In this document: piece after piece, positions 22,401 to 36,420 of the stretch
How the letters are laid out: the number at the start of each line of letters is the position of its first letter
Position numbering within the stretch: position 1 is the stretch's first letter
Translations under genes and position numbers: made by a program
From: Puffinus mauretanicus
Taxonomy: Eukaryota; Chordata; Aves; Procellariiformes; Procellariidae
Length of the DNA: 64,000 bases
Direction of reading: 5' to 3'
NCBI GenBank assembly: GCA_023333565.1
Contig: JAJKFH010001906.1
Location: forward strand, 200,001-264,000
Notes under the pieces: generated by a model
What the model was told of the DNA's origin: nothing
The model's input: only the letters and a program-made list of their open reading frames with translations
The model's database searches: none

Positions 22401-25400
22401 CAAAGACAAGGAAAATACACAAGAAATGGGGGGTTTGGTGTTTTGTTGAGAGACTTCTTTAATTGGGTAGATAAAAAAGATTAGACTAGAAAGAATTCTG
22501 AATATATCACACTGTAAATTAAAGTAATGCTTTTTTTTTTTTTTTAAATAGTTTGGCGAGTTTCATCCTATTTTGAAAACCCGTGGGGAGAGGTTACAAA
22601 CTGCATCAGGAGTTTTATGGTCCCATTGATCATGATGTGGACTTATCTCTTTAGAACAAAACTGCTAAACTAGATCCAAGATAAAGTCTTTGTTTCATAT
22701 TGACATAACTGGGTTAGACCAAATTTGTTTGTTAGACTTTGAGGGAGCGTCCGTGTTGAGTCATTTTGTCCGAATAGACATAAAGCCTAATTACCAAACT
22801 GCTGTTGCTATTGAAACAGCCATTTGAAAGTATAGATTAAACTCCATGCAGGCTATTGGGATTGTGTCCCATTTTGTATTGTAGTACACTGATAATTGAT
22901 GATTACAACATGGTGAAAAGATCACTGCATTTGTAGAGCTTGTGCTGTTTCATCAGAGAATGTGAAAAACAACTTTACGCTCCTGGTAACTTTGTGTTTT
23001 TATCGTTCAGACTTTTTCCCCAAGTTCTCTGATCTCCCAACATTGAACGGAAGGTGACATGATGTCTTTTTAGTCATTCAAATCTAATAACTTTTAATCT
23101 GAAGGTTAAGTAGTGAGATATAAACTAAGAGATGATAATATCAATTTTATGTTCACTGAAGGGCACAATATACCTCTTTCTAGTAGAGGGAAAATTGTGC
23201 GTAAAATGTCTTTTGCTTTTCAATGGAAAAGCTGTGGCTCCGAGAGCTTAGGAATGAAGCAGCGCTGGAAAAATTAAATAAGTTTTAACATAGGCTGGCT
23301 ACCTTGCCTGGATTTCAGAGTCAATGATTTTTTTCCTTAATAATTCAATTTTTAGATCTCTTGTCAATGAACCATGCTGAGAACATTCACACAGCATTCT
23401 CCATCCTCACTATTACTAATGTCTTTGTTATAACTACTTATTGACATCAACAAGCCTTAAATTTTCTCTAACTGTTGAAGGGTAAGGGGAAACTACCACT
23501 TTGTTGCACTTGCTGAGATGATTCTTTTTCTTTGCCTTGGCTTTGTTTTATTTTGCTTCTAAGGTCTTTGATAAATAACTGCATGGATCTGAGTCCTCAA
23601 AGCACCTTGACATTGGCACCCAGAGCTCTGCGGTTGTGTGTGCAGATACAAGCATATACACGCAGAAGCTGGGTCATTAGACGTGTAATCACCTGGATTA
23701 TGTGCACATCCAAATCCAGAAGTCCTCTTTAGGCTATGGATATCTATTTCTGTATTTTTATTTTTTTTTTTTTACAATAGCTGCTTTTACTTCTCCCGGT
23801 AAATTAAGATCATGCAGTGATCGTTTAGGTTTATGTGGGCTCTTTGAAGAAGATTAACTTCTGAAATATGTTTGCTGGTTTGTTTTTTAGCCTTGCATCT
23901 CCTGTGAAAATTCAGCAGTGGTATGTTTGTTCCCAGCTGGTTTTGTAGGTGTGCACTCTCCTCTTATATTTGCTTATGCTTACTCATAAGCAATAAAGTT
24001 ACACATTCAGGAGTGCTGTTTAGGGAAACTCCGCAAAGGAATGCTTTAAAGCTATTATCCAGCGTGTGTATACACTGCGAATGAAGTGCAGTAGGCATCA
24101 GATACAAATTAAAAGTCTATTTCAAATGATCGATGTAATTCAAATTATTAGAGGCTATCCCTCCTCCGTCGATCCTCCTACTTTACGGGTTATCTAGTAA
24201 GCGGTGCAACCAAACCTGGGATATAGCAAACTTAAAATGGTAGCGTGCCTGTGAAGGTGTAAAGCAGTCTTTAATTCACATGGAACTGTTCCTCATTGTG
24301 GCTTTCAATGTCACAAGGTGCTTAAGCGTGTGCCTAAATGTAAGCGCGTGAGTAGTCTTACTAAGGTCGCTGGTACCCCTCATGCCTGTAAAATTAGGAA
24401 TGTGCTGAAGTACCTTGCTGAATTAAGGCTTAAGTAATTTCACACTAATAAGAAGTTGCATGGATTGCTGATATTTTAGAAGTAATTTAACTTTATTTGG
24501 AAGCGCGCTGCATGTAGGGAGATTGTTTGGCAGTGCCTTAGGAGAAGCAGCAGAATTGCCGTGGTTTTCGCTCGCGTAGCCGTCGATTTCAGTGGAGTTT
24601 TGTCTGACTTAAATACGTTTAAATGAGAGCAAAACCAAATGCCGTGGTTTCCTGTGTTATGTTCTTCCTCCTGTGGAGCTCCACTGGGTATCACAGCAAG
24701 TGGGAAGAATATCAACAGTATTGTTGTAGTGTATAATAGTAACATTGTAAATAAAGATTGGGATATGAAGTAAAAATGCAAAAGTCATGAATACTCTTCA
24801 TGAGTTTATTTAACTGTATAGCACCCCATTAATTAAAAAAATTAACAGAAGGTATTTTTTGGAGGCTTGGTGTAAACAGTGACATTATATAATGACAGTT
24901 TTGTAGGATGAGTGTTACTTGTTTTGTTGCTGCATTCTGTATTTTGTTAGCCGTGCTCCCTATATTTTCAAAACATAAACTGTATTTGCAACCTGTTTTA
25001 AATAGTGCAAATCTCTCTCTTTTTTTCCTTATAAAAGCTATATATTGTGTCTCTAGAGTGTCTGTAAAGTCAGTGTCATGTCTCAGACATTTCTAAAGCC
25101 TGGGGCAAGTGCCAGCTTTATTACAAGTTGGGCTTTTCAATTTATTTTTAATCATATTTCTTCTTTTTCTTTTAAGGGTTTTTCTTTTTTTTTTTTTTTC
25201 CCGGGCTACTGAAAGTAAGGCTGGTGAAGTGAAGGTTGGAGAGAGTTAGGCTATTTAATCTATCTGGCAACGTGTTGCAAAACTCATCAGTGCAGTTCTC
25301 CCCTTCGCCCCCAGCCCTCCCAGAAGTGCCTGTTCCCAGGCGAACCGAGGAGAAGGGTGTAAGAAACGGATAATAATTCCTTATGTTCTGCGTGCTGACC

Positions 25401-25872
25401 TAATCCTGATTCTCATTTAATGACCGTGAGGATTGGGGACCGGGATTGTTACAGACAGAAACATCCCTGGGCATGCGGGCACGCCGAAGGCGGTGGCATG
25501 CCTGGAGATGGGTCATTTTTGCTTGATAGAGCGCTGCATTTCCGATTTTGGGTGACCGCTTTTGATCAAGCTTCAAGGCTGAACTAATTCTTATATGCAT
25601 GTTTGGGGCCTTCTTACCTTATTAAATGAAATAAGCAAGTTTTTGAAAGGATTTTGTTCTTTTCTAGCAAGAGGCATCGTTATTGAAGGGCACAACACAA
25701 ATGTTTCAAATTTGGAGATGCAGAGCGAGGTCACAGTTTGCCTCCAGAATCTGAAGTAATCAGGATTTTATTTCAGATAAAACCTCTGGGGCTGATACTT
25801 AAAAAACACAACTTTTAACTGGCATTACGCAATTTGCTATGGGTCGCTTAGCCAAATATTTGTGTATGGGTC
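19401..25872. other. FOXP1 intron, nothing recognised beyond A/T tracts
   Basis: Long AT-leaning stretch with A-rich simple sequence near 19600-19630 and several T tracts. Parts such as 22600-23500 have the even, non-repetitive texture of conserved intronic DNA, but no boundary can be drawn. Overlapping open frames on the minus strand at 20385-21919 carry no recognisable domain. Confidence 0.55.
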
Positions 25873-25900
25873 TTTTTTTTTTTTTTTTTTTTTTTTTTTT
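25873..25900 (+). repeat. T28 homopolymer
   Basis: Twenty-eight consecutive T, the longest homopolymer in the window. No retroelement body is recognisable next to it, so I call it simple sequence and not the tail of an antisense retrocopy. Confidence 0.9.
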
Positions 25901-27649
25901 AGGAAGACTTGCCAAAGTTCAGGTGGGATTTCAGGCTTTAACAAACTCTACCTGGAAATTAAGTGCAGGGAAGGAGGGGGGAAAAAAACCTTGTCTGTTT
26001 GAATTAGAGTGATCACAAGCTAAAGGAATGTGGTTGCTGTTGACGTGCTCAAATCAAGTTTTCCTTAAATTTTCCTTGTTATTATCACTGATACCAAAAA
26101 AACTCTGCCAGGAAAGAACTGCAACACTAGTGAAATGTTGTAAGACCACTGACTGTCTGCCATTCATGCTTTTTTCTCCTTTTTCCAGTAATCAGTGAGA
26201 TACGTGCTAAAACAGGGGTAGGGTCCCTAGCTGTTCGCCAGGGCTGTGTAGGCAGAGGGTGGTTCTTCCCTAGTACCTTCTGGCATCCTTAATCAGCAGC
26301 AGACCCACAACTTGGGGGTTTTGGCTGCTTTTTCACATACGAAGCTAGGGCACTTGTGTTTTTAAACCATCATCGTTTCGTATTTTTGTTTCCACATAAT
26401 TAAGTGATTCACTGAAGGAGAAAGGTCAGACAGGCATGGGGAAGGAGAAATGGAACTTGTTATGAAGCAGTGGGGCCCAGCATCTTGCGGGAAAAATTAG
26501 AAATAAAATGGGGTATAATTCTTCTCATGCATGGGAAAGCATTTGTAGCACTCAAAGTCCAGTCTCAGCAGTCTCTAGGAGATGTTTTCTGGTCTCTGAT
26601 TAAATGAGAAACTTGATCTAAAGATGAGCTCGCCTAGGAGAAGGTCTGGTTTTGGGAGAGTGGCTGTAGTTTATCTTTCCTTTGTTGTATTGCATTACGT
26701 TCCCACTCCTATACTACGTTAACCCTCTTCTTCAAATTCGGAGAAAGACAGAGAGGGGTGTATGGAAAGCAACTGTTCTGGATGTTGTTGGAAAGTCTAC
26801 AACGTCTTTGATGAAGAGGCTGATTAAGGCACTGCTCTGTCTGTCATTATGAATTTTATCCTCGGTTACAGGTTAAGTGCAGTATTTTTATTTGGTAGGT
26901 TGTGTGCCGTGATGGAGTAGAAAATTTCCACTGGGAAATGTGCATTTACATTGGTGTGTACACGCAGAGCAGGTCAGCGTGGGTGAAGGCATCAGATCCG
27001 CTGAGCATGCATGCACGGGAGCTCTGGTTTTCACGCAGGGATGCTCTGCGGCTGGAAGAAACCATACGTTCTACCGCCTGGAAAAGCTGGCCGTGGCACT
27101 GGCTCATAGCTGTAGGTGAAGTGCTTTCTGTAAAGTCACAGGGAGGGTTAGTTACAGATAAATCTCCCTAATCTTGCACTTTGCTGTCTGTTCGTATATT
27201 CAGAGTTCTTCTCGCTGTGCTGATTTCTTCACGGCCGTCATCCCAGACATGGTATTTGGGTAGAAGAAGCGTTGTCTTGTTCAGGGAAGACAGTCTACTT
27301 CATCGCCTTTCCATAGCTGTAATGCTATAGTGCAGATCCAAACGAGAAACCCTCCACGTCAATAAACAACAAAAAGCAGACTTATCTTTTATAGTGTTCT
27401 TGAAATAAATGTAAGGTTATAACACTAAAGCGGGTTTTATTAAATCTAAGTATGAATCCATACTGAAGAAATAATCCATTGCTTCTTTTCAGCTTCTTGT
27501 CTTTTTAATTAGCGCTGGCAATGGGATTGTTAGCTTTTAAGATATGGTAAATACGAGCCTATTAATATTATTGAACGCAATACTCAACAAGGTACAGGGA
27601 ATGCTGGTAACTGTAGATATTTTATCGAGGAGCTAAAAGCGGGCCATTT
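25901..27649. other. FOXP1 intron, nothing recognised
   Basis: Unique sequence with no exon, repeat family or RNA gene that I can support. Confidence 0.6.
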
Positions 27650-28340
27650 TCTGTTTGACACGTCTTGCTTTACGACTGCCGGGGGGAAGCCTGTGATGGC
27701 AGCCCCTGTCCCCCGGTCCCCGGAGCAGCCGTCCCGGCGGGCGGCGTGGGACCCTTTGTCCCTTAGTCCCGTCTGACGGGGTGGGTCTGAGCCCCTTTTC
27801 ACAACATGGTGAGCGTTGGGACTTTTTAAAAAATGGTTCTGATTCCTCCTTTTCCTTGAGAAATGATTCACCATTTCCTCCGATCAATGCTTTTTGAAGT
27901 GTTTTACTCTTGGTTCTAGTCTCTTAACTTGGGCAAGGAGTGGATTATAAGGGTTTAGCAGTGATTAGCTCTGTTTACAGTATTTTTTTTTCTCCGAAAG
28001 GTATGGTGTTTGCTTTGCTGAGGGGTTTTATTTTGCAGAGTTTCTGTTGACCACCTGCTTTTTTTCCTAATTGGTTACAAGGACAATTGCTAGGCATAAT
28101 AAATAAAAGATATGGTCTTCCAAGGCTGTGTCATAGGGACTGTACGTCAAAGATTCATAAACTGCGAGAAAAAATATGTGCCTTTCCCTGGGGGGCAGGG
28201 AAGCGCCTGCCGTGCTCACGTTGGGGACCTTCCAAGGTCACCGAGAGCCCGCGGTAGAAACTTCTCTGGTGCTGCTGATGGCCTCGCCGGGTGCTGCAGC
28301 CACACGCAGAGCAGGGCAGCCCACCAGCCCGGGTTTGCTC
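27650..28340. promoter_or_regulatory. Two GC-rich patches separated by AT-rich sequence
   Basis: The first patch (27660-27790) has CpG clusters and C-runs that give four G-runs on the minus strand, plus a CCCGT-CTG-ACGGG dyad near 27767-27779. The second (28180-28330) is CpG-richer than its flanks. They adjoin the CR1/L3 relic but are not part of it as far as I can see. Confidence 0.3.
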
Positions 28341-28404
28341 TCTTACGTCTTTTTCTCTGTGGATTTTGGAAAAAGAGGCTTTTTTTCCCCAGTTTTTCTG
28401 TGCA

Positions 28405-29440
28405 GACCAAAGGCAGGAGTAAGTGTTTCTTTGACATTCCTGAGTCTGCCCGATGCGTGTCTCACCAGTCTATCGACGGAGGTTTCACTCCTGCCCAGGC
28501 AGGGTCTTCCAGTGCTTAACTCTCTATTAGGAAGCTTCTTCCCAACGTCTGACCAAAATGCTTATCCTTCAAGTACCACCTCTTCCCTCTTGTTGTGTCT
28601 GTAACAGGCGGAGAGCAGATTGTCTCCTTTCTCTTTACAGCATCCTTTTTCATATATGAATGCTGTTCCCATGTCTGTACCCTCCATCTTCTCAGAACTT
28701 AAGTAATCCTAGCTCTGTCCTTGTAAATCCTGTTTTCCAGAGCTGTGGTCATTCTGGTCGCTGTCCTCTGGACTCTCTCCAATCGGTCTTGTGTTCATCT
28801 TGAATTGCAGTGCTCCAATGACATGATCCTCCAGCTGAAGTCTTGCTGGAGCAAGTGGAGACAATGAATTTCCCAGTGTGTAACTTGCAGGCAGTGCTCC
28901 GGTTTATGCCTCTGACTGTGGTACGTGTCATTTTTGCAACAGCATGACCCTGTTGACTCATACTCAACTTGTGATCTGCTGTAATCCTTAGGCTTTTTTT
29001 TTCCCCTGAAGAAGTGCTGCATAATCGGTTGTCTTCCTTGCTGTATTTACAAAGTTTGGGTATTCCAGCTGAATTGGAGCATCTTATAATTTATCCTTAA
29101 TAAATGCCATCCCACTTTTACAGACAATTTCTCCACTTTCTCCTCCAACATCTTTGCAGTCACTCCCAATGTAGTATATCCAGATTTTCTGAGTTGTCTC
29201 TTCCTTCATCTGTGTTGTTCTTAAAAAAAGATTGACTTCTTCAGCACGTTTGCTATCTTCTTCCATTCTGAGAGTGACCCAATATACAGTAATTTTGTAA
29301 GATTATGTTTTCCTGGCTTGCTTATGAAAACGTCCTTTGAGATACTGTCAGAAGTCTTCACAGGCAAAATACAGGACTTCTGGTTTTCCTCAGTTCAAAG
29401 ACCTACCAATGGATACATGTTTTCCCTTTGATTTTAAAAA
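28405..29440 (-). mobile_element. Old CR1/L3-type LINE remnant, antisense
   Basis: Read on the + strand, this is the reverse complement of a CR1-clade non-LTR retrotransposon. The ordered landmarks match what I know of these elements: 'ttccagtgcttaac', 'ggaagcttcttccc', 'tgtcctctggactctctccaat', 'tgctccaatgacatgatcctccagctga', 'gcaacagcatgaccctgttgactcat', and 'gcttatgaaaacgtcctttgagatactg', which on the minus strand is a decayed version of the reverse-transcriptase stretch DFSKAFDTV-PHDILI. The element's 3' end is at low coordinates. Stops and gaps show it is dead. Ends are approximate. Confidence 0.8.
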
Positions 29441-32400
29441 ATTACCTGCATCTCGGACTGACCTACCTGTCATCTGCACTTGACGTTCAAAACGGCATAG
29501 ACATACCCGTGTTGCCTTCCCTGGGCAGGACGGAGCAGCGGGAGGAGCAGCCAGCTAGCACCTGGCTTGTTCCAGCCTCTTTGCAGCTATCGTGCCAATT
29601 AACCAAGATAATGAAAAGTAAGATTGTCGGAATCTTATTAACTACTTAACCCCAGCCAAACCTCAAACAGCTATAGGTAAGATGCGTTCACAGGGGCAAC
29701 AGTAGCGCTCACAAAAAAAATACAAAATGCCAAATTTCAGTTAACTGGTTTTCCTAGCGGAAGCTCAAACTGGATTTGCATACAAAGAACACCCTAGGAG
29801 GGATGCGTCTGGAGAGCCCTCGCAGTAACCCGTCCCTGTTTCTTCTTGTGCATCCCGTTTCATCTATTGGTTCTTCCAGCACAATCTGAGCCTGAGGAAG
29901 TCTCTTTTCTGTTGTTTTCAGGCCAGAATCTGGTCTCAGAAGCTGCTATCTTTACCACACATCATGTCCTTCCATCTCCAGTCTTGTATCAGATTGTCCT
30001 TGGAGCTGAAGATGAGCAAATGAGTGTGTCTTCCTTTTTAATTGCATATGTCAATGATAACTCTTTTGAGAAGACTCAGGCCGTGTGTTTCTGAGTAGGC
30101 TACATCTCAGTCTGCATCCTGATCCCTGTCCTTCATCAGTCTCTAAAATCTGAAGGACAAAACAGAGGGTTTGAAGGGGGACATGGGGTGGGGGTGTGAG
30201 CGTAAAATCTCATTCCATGTTTAATGCACAGAGTCCATCCAGAACCCCCCAATAATAACTGCCGTGGCTGTGCCTCTGTCACTTGGAGGCCACTATTCCC
30301 GTCTTTGCCAAGTCTCTGTCGTCCACAAGACAGGACATCTGCAGTACATTTGTTTAAAGCAGGGAGATGACAAGCATTGAAACAGATGTTGGAAAAGGGA
30401 GCAGCAAAAGGCCTGTGCGACGTGAATAGCCCATAGGGTCTGAGCTGTTTGATGGCTGATTACAGCGAGAGCCAACTGTTCGTTCGGAGCAGGCTGCACC
30501 CCGGAGATCCCTCTGGTAAGCGGTGTACTTTGCCAACATGTGGTGCTCCCTTTGTCACCGTACCTTTTCAGAGGTACCTAGGGAGAACACAGGGAACGGC
30601 ATCATCATTCAAAACCCCTTAGATGAGTAACACGCTTGCTTATCCAGGCTGAATTGGTTCCTAGTTACGAGTTGAACCATTTTGGAAAGCATCAAGAGCG
30701 TGTCTCGGCATCCAACAGCCAGTATCACTCATTAGTTTGAATGAAAAGCCTGTATGCAGGCTTTATCAAAGCTACAGAGAGTTTTATCATGATCAACATA
30801 AAACAATATTCTGTCTGAAACCTCTGCACCATATTGCCATATAAAAAGCAGCTAATGTCTAGTGATCCTTGGTATATGAAGCAATTCAGGTTTATCACAA
30901 GCTGACATATTATGCTTTGACAGCAAAGAATCCCTTTCGTACCTGATCTCATGTTTCCTAAGACCAGCTTTTCACCTTCTCTGATCTTGTCTTTAGGAGC
31001 TGATCCCCTCGTGCTGGGGAGATAAAGCTATTGTTAAATGAGCTGATGAAACCTGGGAGTATTTACCTGTTAGTAATCTTGGGCGAGATACAAACTTGCC
31101 GAGTAAGGGAGCCAGACTGGGGCTCGGTTTGTTCAGTCCCGTGGACGGGAGGTGGATGGAAAACTGGTCCCTACCAGAGATAAAAATGCCTCTTTATGTT
31201 CTCCTGTGTGGTGGGCAGGGACAGAGCTCCAGGAGTGACGGGCACCCAGCCGGTAGGACCGCGGTGTCTGAACAAAGCCACCGCAGCTTTTCAGGAAACC
31301 TCCGGCATGCTGTCCTGTAAGGTGACACTGCTTTTTTTAGTGACACAGCAGCTACCAGTTGAAGGATTGATCATCTTTCGTGGAGAGGAATGACCTTTTT
31401 TTTTTCTCTCTAGCCCCTTGAAATCTCCCTATTCAGGATCAGCAGAAGAAAGGCTGACCACTGGCGGGTGATGCTGCCGAGGTCCCCTACGGCCAGAGAC
31501 ACACAGGACAAAATGAAGCCCGGGGCTGTGCTGGAGAAAGTACTCGGACACGTTGGGAATACGCCCCAGGACCCTCTGCATAGGCATTTGTTTAGATCTG
31601 TGCTCCAAGCGTCTGATTTGGTACTTGCTGTATTCCTACCAGCGATGCACCCTGTGCAGCCAGCTGAGGTGGTGACTGCATTGCAGTCGTCTCTCGTTGG
31701 CATGCCTCAGGCTGCCTTCCACGGGGACACTAAGGGTCCTGAATGCGAAGGGCACAAGGGCCGCCCCTTTCTCCAGGGTTCAGACGTGGTCAGGCCCCAC
31801 GCTTGGTGCTTTCCCGGGGCAGGAGGGGCTCCTGGGTGCACCCCGGGTTGGCACGGGGGGAGGGATCAGCAGCATGCCCTATACGCTGGCGTGGCGTTGC
31901 TGATATGCGTTGTGCATCCAGAGATCGCACATCCACTGCTACCTTAACTCTAAGGGAATGGAGGACGGGGTTCTCCAGGCTGTTTGAGCTGCCTGCAGAT
32001 GTGCCGTCTGCTAATGAAAGATTGTTCAGCACAATCACATTTCCATCTTATCCTGTTAGAGGGAAGGAAGGGATATGTGCCTCTTCTTCTATTCCGTTTT
32101 TCTTCATCTGATTTTTTTCTTTGTGATGTTATGGACAGGCAGGCGACAACCATGGAAATCATTACTAGATTGCCCCGGTCTTTATAGGGACTTGAACCAT
32201 TTACCAAAAGGATTTTATGAAAGGACTGGCTCCCATATGTCCGAGTGAAAATCACTGGACTGTGCTTGAACCTCCTTATATCATTATTGTTTATCCAAAA
32301 GGATGAAAGGAAGAAAGATCCAGGACACCTGGAGGGATGAAGGGAAGGAGAGCTCCTCTGTGCCTGCCCTGCAGATTCCTTACCTGACCAGCCCATACTC

Positions 32401-34599
32401 GGCCACAGATGTACCGCAAATTTTGCTGCCCAGCCAGAAGACCCAAGGGGTTTCCCTTCTGCCCCAAAGGCTGCTGCTGCCTGCGGAGGCAGGGATCTGC
32501 ACAGAGGGATTTTATTTTCAGGAAATCTCAGCTGATGCCATAGGTTTGCAGGCGGCAGCCGGGGCACTGCCAGTCCCTGCGCGGTGCATCCCATCCAGCC
32601 TTTTCCACTCCCTCTCCAGAGGAGCTTTGGTCTTCAGGTCTCTGTGTTCCCATCGTCTTGAAACAACACAGATGTCGTGCGAGAGTTAATGTCTGCCAAG
32701 AGCTGAACACAGAATTGAAGGGAAGCTAGGTGCATAAGGATGCTTTTGGTCCTCTAAAATGAGTGTTCTGCTAAATAATGAGGAATTTATTAAGTGCAAA
32801 AGATCTGTTACTATTTATTTAAAGTGTATTGTTCCCAGGCTTGTGCTTACTGTTCCCGAAGCCGGCTTTCTGTGACTTCCAGGTTGTCATGCAGTACTCG
32901 CTTTGGGCTCAGCCTGGTTTGGCTCTGCTCGGATTTCCCCAGAACCTGTTTTTTTTTTTTTTGGCAGAGGCACATCTGGGCAGCCGGTGCGTGAGACCGG
33001 AGTCCACTGTGCCCCTGCCCGGAGGTGGCCCAGGGGACTCCCCACTGGAGCAAAACTCTCTGTGACATCCCTGGTGTGTACTTCTCCAGGTGCCACCACC
33101 CCGCAGGGCTTCAAACACCTTTCTTCTTCCTAAACTGCCATAATTTAGGCAGCGTGTGTGGATTAAGACACCAGACCTCATTAATCTCCATTCCCAAATT
33201 AAACTGTCCCTGCTGCAGAAGTTCTGGAGCCCTGCTGAAGCTCTTGGTGAAGCCAGCTGAAGGCAGGGGGAAGATTGAGGGGTTTGGCCACTGAAAGTGC
33301 AGCTTGTCTTTGCTCACCTCTTTTTTTAGATGAAGCAACGGGAGAAACCTTTCTAAGTCTCTAATGTAGTTATGTTCGTGGAGAAGAGTTTTCTGACTGG
33401 ATACAGGCAGATGCAGTTGAAACAGGTCAGCGCTGTTATTCGTGTGAAAAGGGGCCTTAAAATGAAAAATGTGATGAGATCGTTACGCCGGAAAATATTA
33501 ATAAATAATTGATCGATAGTAGAAAAGAACTCTCTGTAAATAAACTTCAGTGTAATTAATAGCTCTGTGTTTTCAGTAGCGTGCATGGAAACGAAGCCGG
33601 GGATGCAGTTAACGTGTCGGGGGCCTGAAGGACATCTGCAGATAAGGGTTAAACTATTGAAGCTGAACTCGTGAACCTGGTTAAACTGCTGGACTTGTTT
33701 GTTTCAAGAAAACTTTTGTCTCTGCTGTGTACATATTTTATAGCATTCCAGAAAAACACTTAAAGTCAGGTTTTTAATATAATGTTGGTAGCAAAGTATG
33801 AAGGACAGAGGAGGTAACAGAGAAGGCAACTTGCTAATGCAAAAGCAGTGTACTGAAAGTCACTTTTATTTCTTATTTATAATCTACATGCACACTCTGG
33901 ATAATAGATGACAACGCTCATTCAGTACTTTAACTTCAAAGCAGAGAGAAGGCATGGATGACAGAGCTGGGAGCTGGAACACAAAGGTACTAACAACAAG
34001 AGGAAAAATGCCTGTTTACTGGATTGCATTTGTTAGCACGCTGTCTTCAGATATTGTTCCCCCAGGAATAGTGAGAATATGTGCTGCACGAACAATGATT
34101 TAACATCTGAAAATGGTACTTAAAGAGTTTTCTGTCTGGTAGTAATGTGATGAAGGCTTCTGAATGGAACCTGGGGACTTCATTTCTTCTATTTATCTAT
34201 ATGTCTCTCTGGTTTTAGTCAGCGGTAATTGCATATTTAACCCCTTAAATAGGTTTAACCCTCTCAGCACCAACTTTTTTTTTGTTTTATTTTTGGTCTC
34301 ATGTCTGCTTTTGTTACACTACAGCCGTGCCGCTCGCATTCCTTGCCAAAAAATCAGAAAGACGAAAGGGGGTTTGGAGAAGTCGTGGCCAGGGAAGTGC
34401 ATCGAGAAGAATACCAAGCTCCACCTCTCTTTCTCCGTTTTCCTCCTCTTCCTTTTTTAAGGAAAGCAGTAGATAATAGCATCCAAGGAGGGTGTTTCAA
34501 TGGGATTCAGTACAGCTGGGAGCCTTATAGCAGAGAATGAGAGGGAGAAGGAGAGCTGTAATGAGGGGGGAAGTTGCAGACAGAGCAGTAAATCAACAG
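29441..34599. other. FOXP1 intron, nothing firmly recognised
   Basis: Mostly unique sequence. A GC-rich part at about 31740-31900 hosts overlapping open frames on both strands that look like composition artefacts. A T14 tract is at about 32948-32961. No exon or repeat family is supported. Confidence 0.55.
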
Positions 34600-35470
34600 T
34601 ATAAATTTGCTGCTTACTTCAGCACTCTACTTCTTTGCATCTTTCTCAATTAGCGCTTGTTCTGGGGGGCTTGCTTAATAGCTTATGTGAAACAAATATT
34701 AACATAAATTGTTTAATTATATCAAAATCCTGAATTCCTCCAAGACGAAAAATTGTTTTTAGCTAGGAATACATCTGCAATAAAACATCATCTAGTTAAA
34801 GTAAACGAGCTCTAAGGAAAGCCGTAAGATTGTAGCTGAGCTACTTTTACAGTTTATTTTCATGGTATTTAAATTATGATACCAGTGGGTATTTTTAATT
34901 AGTGCCTCTTTAAAGTGTGCACTTGTCTACATAAGCCATTTTGGCAAATTTGACTCATTCATACAGTGGTTGCTGTAAAAGAGGCCAGCACAGCCTGCAG
35001 GAATTGGAATTAAAAGTTTCTGCAAGCTGTTGTCGACATGACCACATCTCATTAACTTAAAAAATGGAATTATTTGCCTGAAAGCTTGATTTGAGTAACA
35101 GTAATCAAATATTAGGCTCAGTGGAGAAGGAGGAGGAAAAACAGCTTCACTGTTGTGATCTATATCCTTAAGTGTTGTGTGGTTCACTTTAAATAGCTAT
35201 GTCATATTTCTGCTTTGACAAACATAACCGGGGAAAAAATAATAAGACATATGGCTTTGTGAATAATCCAGGGTTAGTTTTATTTTCCAGTCTGACATGT
35301 TATTTACCAAGTTTACCAAGGATAAATATAATTTCTCTGATGATTCTAACATTAAGAAGAATTAATTATCTTGAATAGTTTCCCCTGAATTATCAAAGTT
35401 TAAGTACTGGAAATCACTTGTATCTCATGATTATCTTTATCAACTGTTAAATAGGCATGAGCCTTAAATT
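34600..35470. promoter_or_regulatory. AT-rich block, candidate conserved enhancer
   Basis: Non-repetitive AT-rich stretch with many TTAATT, TAATTA and ATTTAAAT words (for example near 34700 and 34865-34905), and little repeat character. Enhancer-like by texture; conservation not tested. Confidence 0.35.
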
Positions 35471-35607
35471 TGTATCCTAGAATCATTTAACTTTTAATAA
35501 AATATGATGAGGTAGGTTGCAAAATTTTGCATAAAACGAACCAAAATAGAGAAGTGCCATTCTGATCTTGTGAAGTCTTTAAATAGCTTGTTAAATGAAA
35601 CAACTGA

Positions 35608-35622
35608 GGGGGGGGGGGGGGG
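35608..35622 (+). repeat. G15 homopolymer
   Basis: Fifteen consecutive G in an AT-rich surrounding, the longest G tract in the window. Confidence 0.9.
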
Positions 35623-36420
35623 AAAGCTATCTTTTGTGCAACAGTTAAGGTATGGGAGTATGAAATTCAAAAATGCTTGTGCTTGAGATAGTGGAAGGGT
35701 CAGAATTCGGCATTTTGTGGTTGTGTGTTTTCCTATGAAGCGGAGGACAATGTCATGCCTAGATGGAAGCTGTGGCACACGTTATTTTTTAAAAAAAAAG
35801 GTGCAGTTAAACAAAAGAAGACAAAGTCTTGTGCCTTTTTATGTCTTTGAACTGAGAACATGTGCTGCATTTTACTAAAGGAACATGAGCCCTGAATGTA
35901 AGTAACTGGTTTTTGCATTAGGTACTCCCTGGAGGTAGCAGAAAAATATCATGTCCCTGCATGAAATGCGAATGTGAAATCTACCAGAAAGAAATATTTA
36001 TGACCATTTTATGCTTGATTAGACTTGGATGACATCTGTTAGAAGACAGGGACTGGACAAAGAGAGAGATGCTCGGGGGCAAATGTTAACAGAGTTGTTT
36101 AGATGATGCTGGGGCAGGAGCGTCCATTTACTGCCAGGCAAAACATAGGAATTGTGTTAGCGAGAGTGCAGCTGACAGGAATTCGCTGTGATGGAGACAC
36201 TGTAAACTGACGGGCTGAAATAGTAAAATGCAGCTGTTGATATTCGCCGCGCTGCCACGATTTATGGGCAGGTATCGCAGCTGAACACAGATACTGTAAC
36301 TTCCTGGGAGCAGATGCATTAACAAAGTTATATAAATGTGAGTCAGCTATAAAAAAGCGACATCTTCACTTTTTAAAGTTGTTATTCCGCCAGGCTGCAC
36401 AGAGAGTTGGAAGGACTTTC
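35623..36420. other. FOXP1 intron, AT-rich with enhancer-like texture at 36120-36400
   Basis: The part at 36120-36400 is compact and non-repetitive (GTGTTAGCGAGAG, GTTATATAAATGTGAGTCAGC). No exon is recognised. Confidence 0.45.

Noticed and set aside
31950..32594. 214-codon open frame on the minus strand
   Set aside because: No recognisable domain, low-complexity Arg/Lys/Ser patches, and overlapping open frames on the other strand in the same GC-rich DNA.
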